From: Paradesertivirga superstes
GTDB taxonomy: Bacteria; Bacteroidota; Bacteroidia; Sphingobacteriales; Sphingobacteriaceae
Assembly (NCBI RefSeq): GCF_037622515.1
Contig: NZ_JBBJCN010000003.1
Coordinates: forward strand, 1 to 64,000
Reading direction: 5' to 3'
DNA length: 64,000 nucleotides
Shown: positions 63,631-64,000 of the stretch, one piece after another
How positions within the stretch are numbered: the stretch's first letter is position 1
How the letters are laid out: the number at the start of each line of letters is the position of its first letter
Translations under genes and position numbers: made by a program
Notes under the pieces: model-generated
Seen by the model: only the letters and a program-made list of their open reading frames with translations
Told to the model about the DNA's origin: nothing
Databases searched by the model: none

Positions 63631-64000
63631 ATGCATAAATATTTCAGTATTATACTTCTTATCTTTAGCGTTACCTTTTCAAAAGCCCAGCTTTTAAAAG
63701 AACAAAAGTTCTTTAGCAGAGCGGATACATTAAGAGGGATGCTTAGTCCTTTAAGAACATGTTACGATGTGAAGTACTATCACCTGAATATAGCGGTTAA
63801 TATCAATGAGAAAAAAATTAGCGGATCAACCCTTTTTCGATTTATTTCACAAGCTGATTTTAAGCGCCTGCAATTCGATCTCTTTGATAATCTAAAGATC
63901 GAAAAGATTGTTTATAAAGACCTTGAACTTTCGTTCAGCAGAGAATTTAACGCAGTATTTTTAGATTTCCCTGATACTCTCAGAAAAGGATCAGTAAATG
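63631..64000 (+). CDS. M1-family aminopeptidase, N-terminal part
   Basis: The frame opens at ATG 63631 and runs off the window after 123 codons. A signal peptide (MHKYFSIILLIFSVTFSKAQ) is followed by CYDVKYYHLNIAVNINEKKI and SGSTLFRF, the N-terminal beta-domain pattern of gluzincin (M1) aminopeptidases of Bacteroidetes. The zinc-binding HEXXH motif would lie beyond the window, so the call rests on the N-domain only. Confidence 0.75.
   Translation, partial: MHKYFSIILLIFSVTFSKAQLLKEQKFFSRADTLRGMLSPLRTCYDVKYYHLNIAVNINEKKISGSTLFRFISQADFKRLQFDLFDNLKIEKIVYKDLELSFSREFNAVFLDFPDTLRKGSVN

Overview
The window reads as chromosome of a saprophytic Bacteroidetes bacterium, most likely Sphingobacteriaceae (Pedobacter or Mucilaginibacter-like; this is inference). 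The signs are three SusC/SusD pairs, a hybrid two-component system (HTCS) and an ECF-sigma/FecR pair controlling glycan loci, TAnnTTTG-type promoters, and a flexirubin/carotenoid-type housekeeping region. No rRNA, CRISPR array or intact insertion sequence was seen.

Layout. (1) 1-2.3 kb: small hypothetical genes, a candidate small RNA and several hairpins. (2) 2.3-20.5 kb, minus strand: polysaccharide utilisation locus A, with GH2 and GH35 beta-galactosidases, an HTCS regulator, a GH30 enzyme, SusD/SusC and a SASA-type acetylesterase. The enzyme set suggests a beta-galactan, such as type II arabinogalactan side chains. (3) 21-31.4 kb: PEP synthase, an AraC regulator translationally chained to a 62-aa protein and a PAS histidine kinase, then a SusD/SusC pair without enzymes. 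(4) 31.9-46 kb: pectin/rhamnogalacturonan locus C, with an esterase, SusD, an STN-type SusC, a FecR anti-sigma factor, an ECF sigma factor, two CE12-like rhamnogalacturonan acetylesterases, a cytoplasmic hybrid kinase and the 3' part of a GH28 gene. (5) 46-54.4 kb: an integrative mobilizable element with a truncated ABC-three-component (ABC-3C) defence operon, a VirD4-like coupling protein, relaxase, MobC-like protein, candidate oriT, a 50-aa protein and a large serine recombinase whose reading frame runs into tRNA-Asn. (6) 54.4-64 kb: housekeeping genes, including a PfkB kinase, carotenoid genes (phytoene desaturase, lycopene cyclase, cytochrome b5-like protein), ECF sigma, MurB, an SGNH hydrolase, dihydrolipoyl dehydrogenase and the start of an M1 aminopeptidase.

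How parts work together. Loci A and C each code for a TonB-dependent SusC channel and SusD lipoprotein to take up oligosaccharides, plus periplasmic or surface enzymes. A is sensed by a one-protein HTCS, C by SusC(STN)-FecR-sigma signalling, and the enzyme-free pair lies next to an AraC/kinase cluster. Strong hairpins follow each susD and may lower expression of the enzyme genes behind it.

The most notable observations concern the mobile region. A 23-bp exact copy of the tRNA-Asn variable-loop/T-arm segment lies at 31788-31810, 22.6 kb from the tRNA, so pectin locus C and the mobilization genes might form one island. At about 46.04 kb the ABC-3C ATPase and the GH28 gene are both truncated and joined head to tail, the mark of a deletion inside or at the edge of the island. 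Both readings are inference and need comparison with related genomes.
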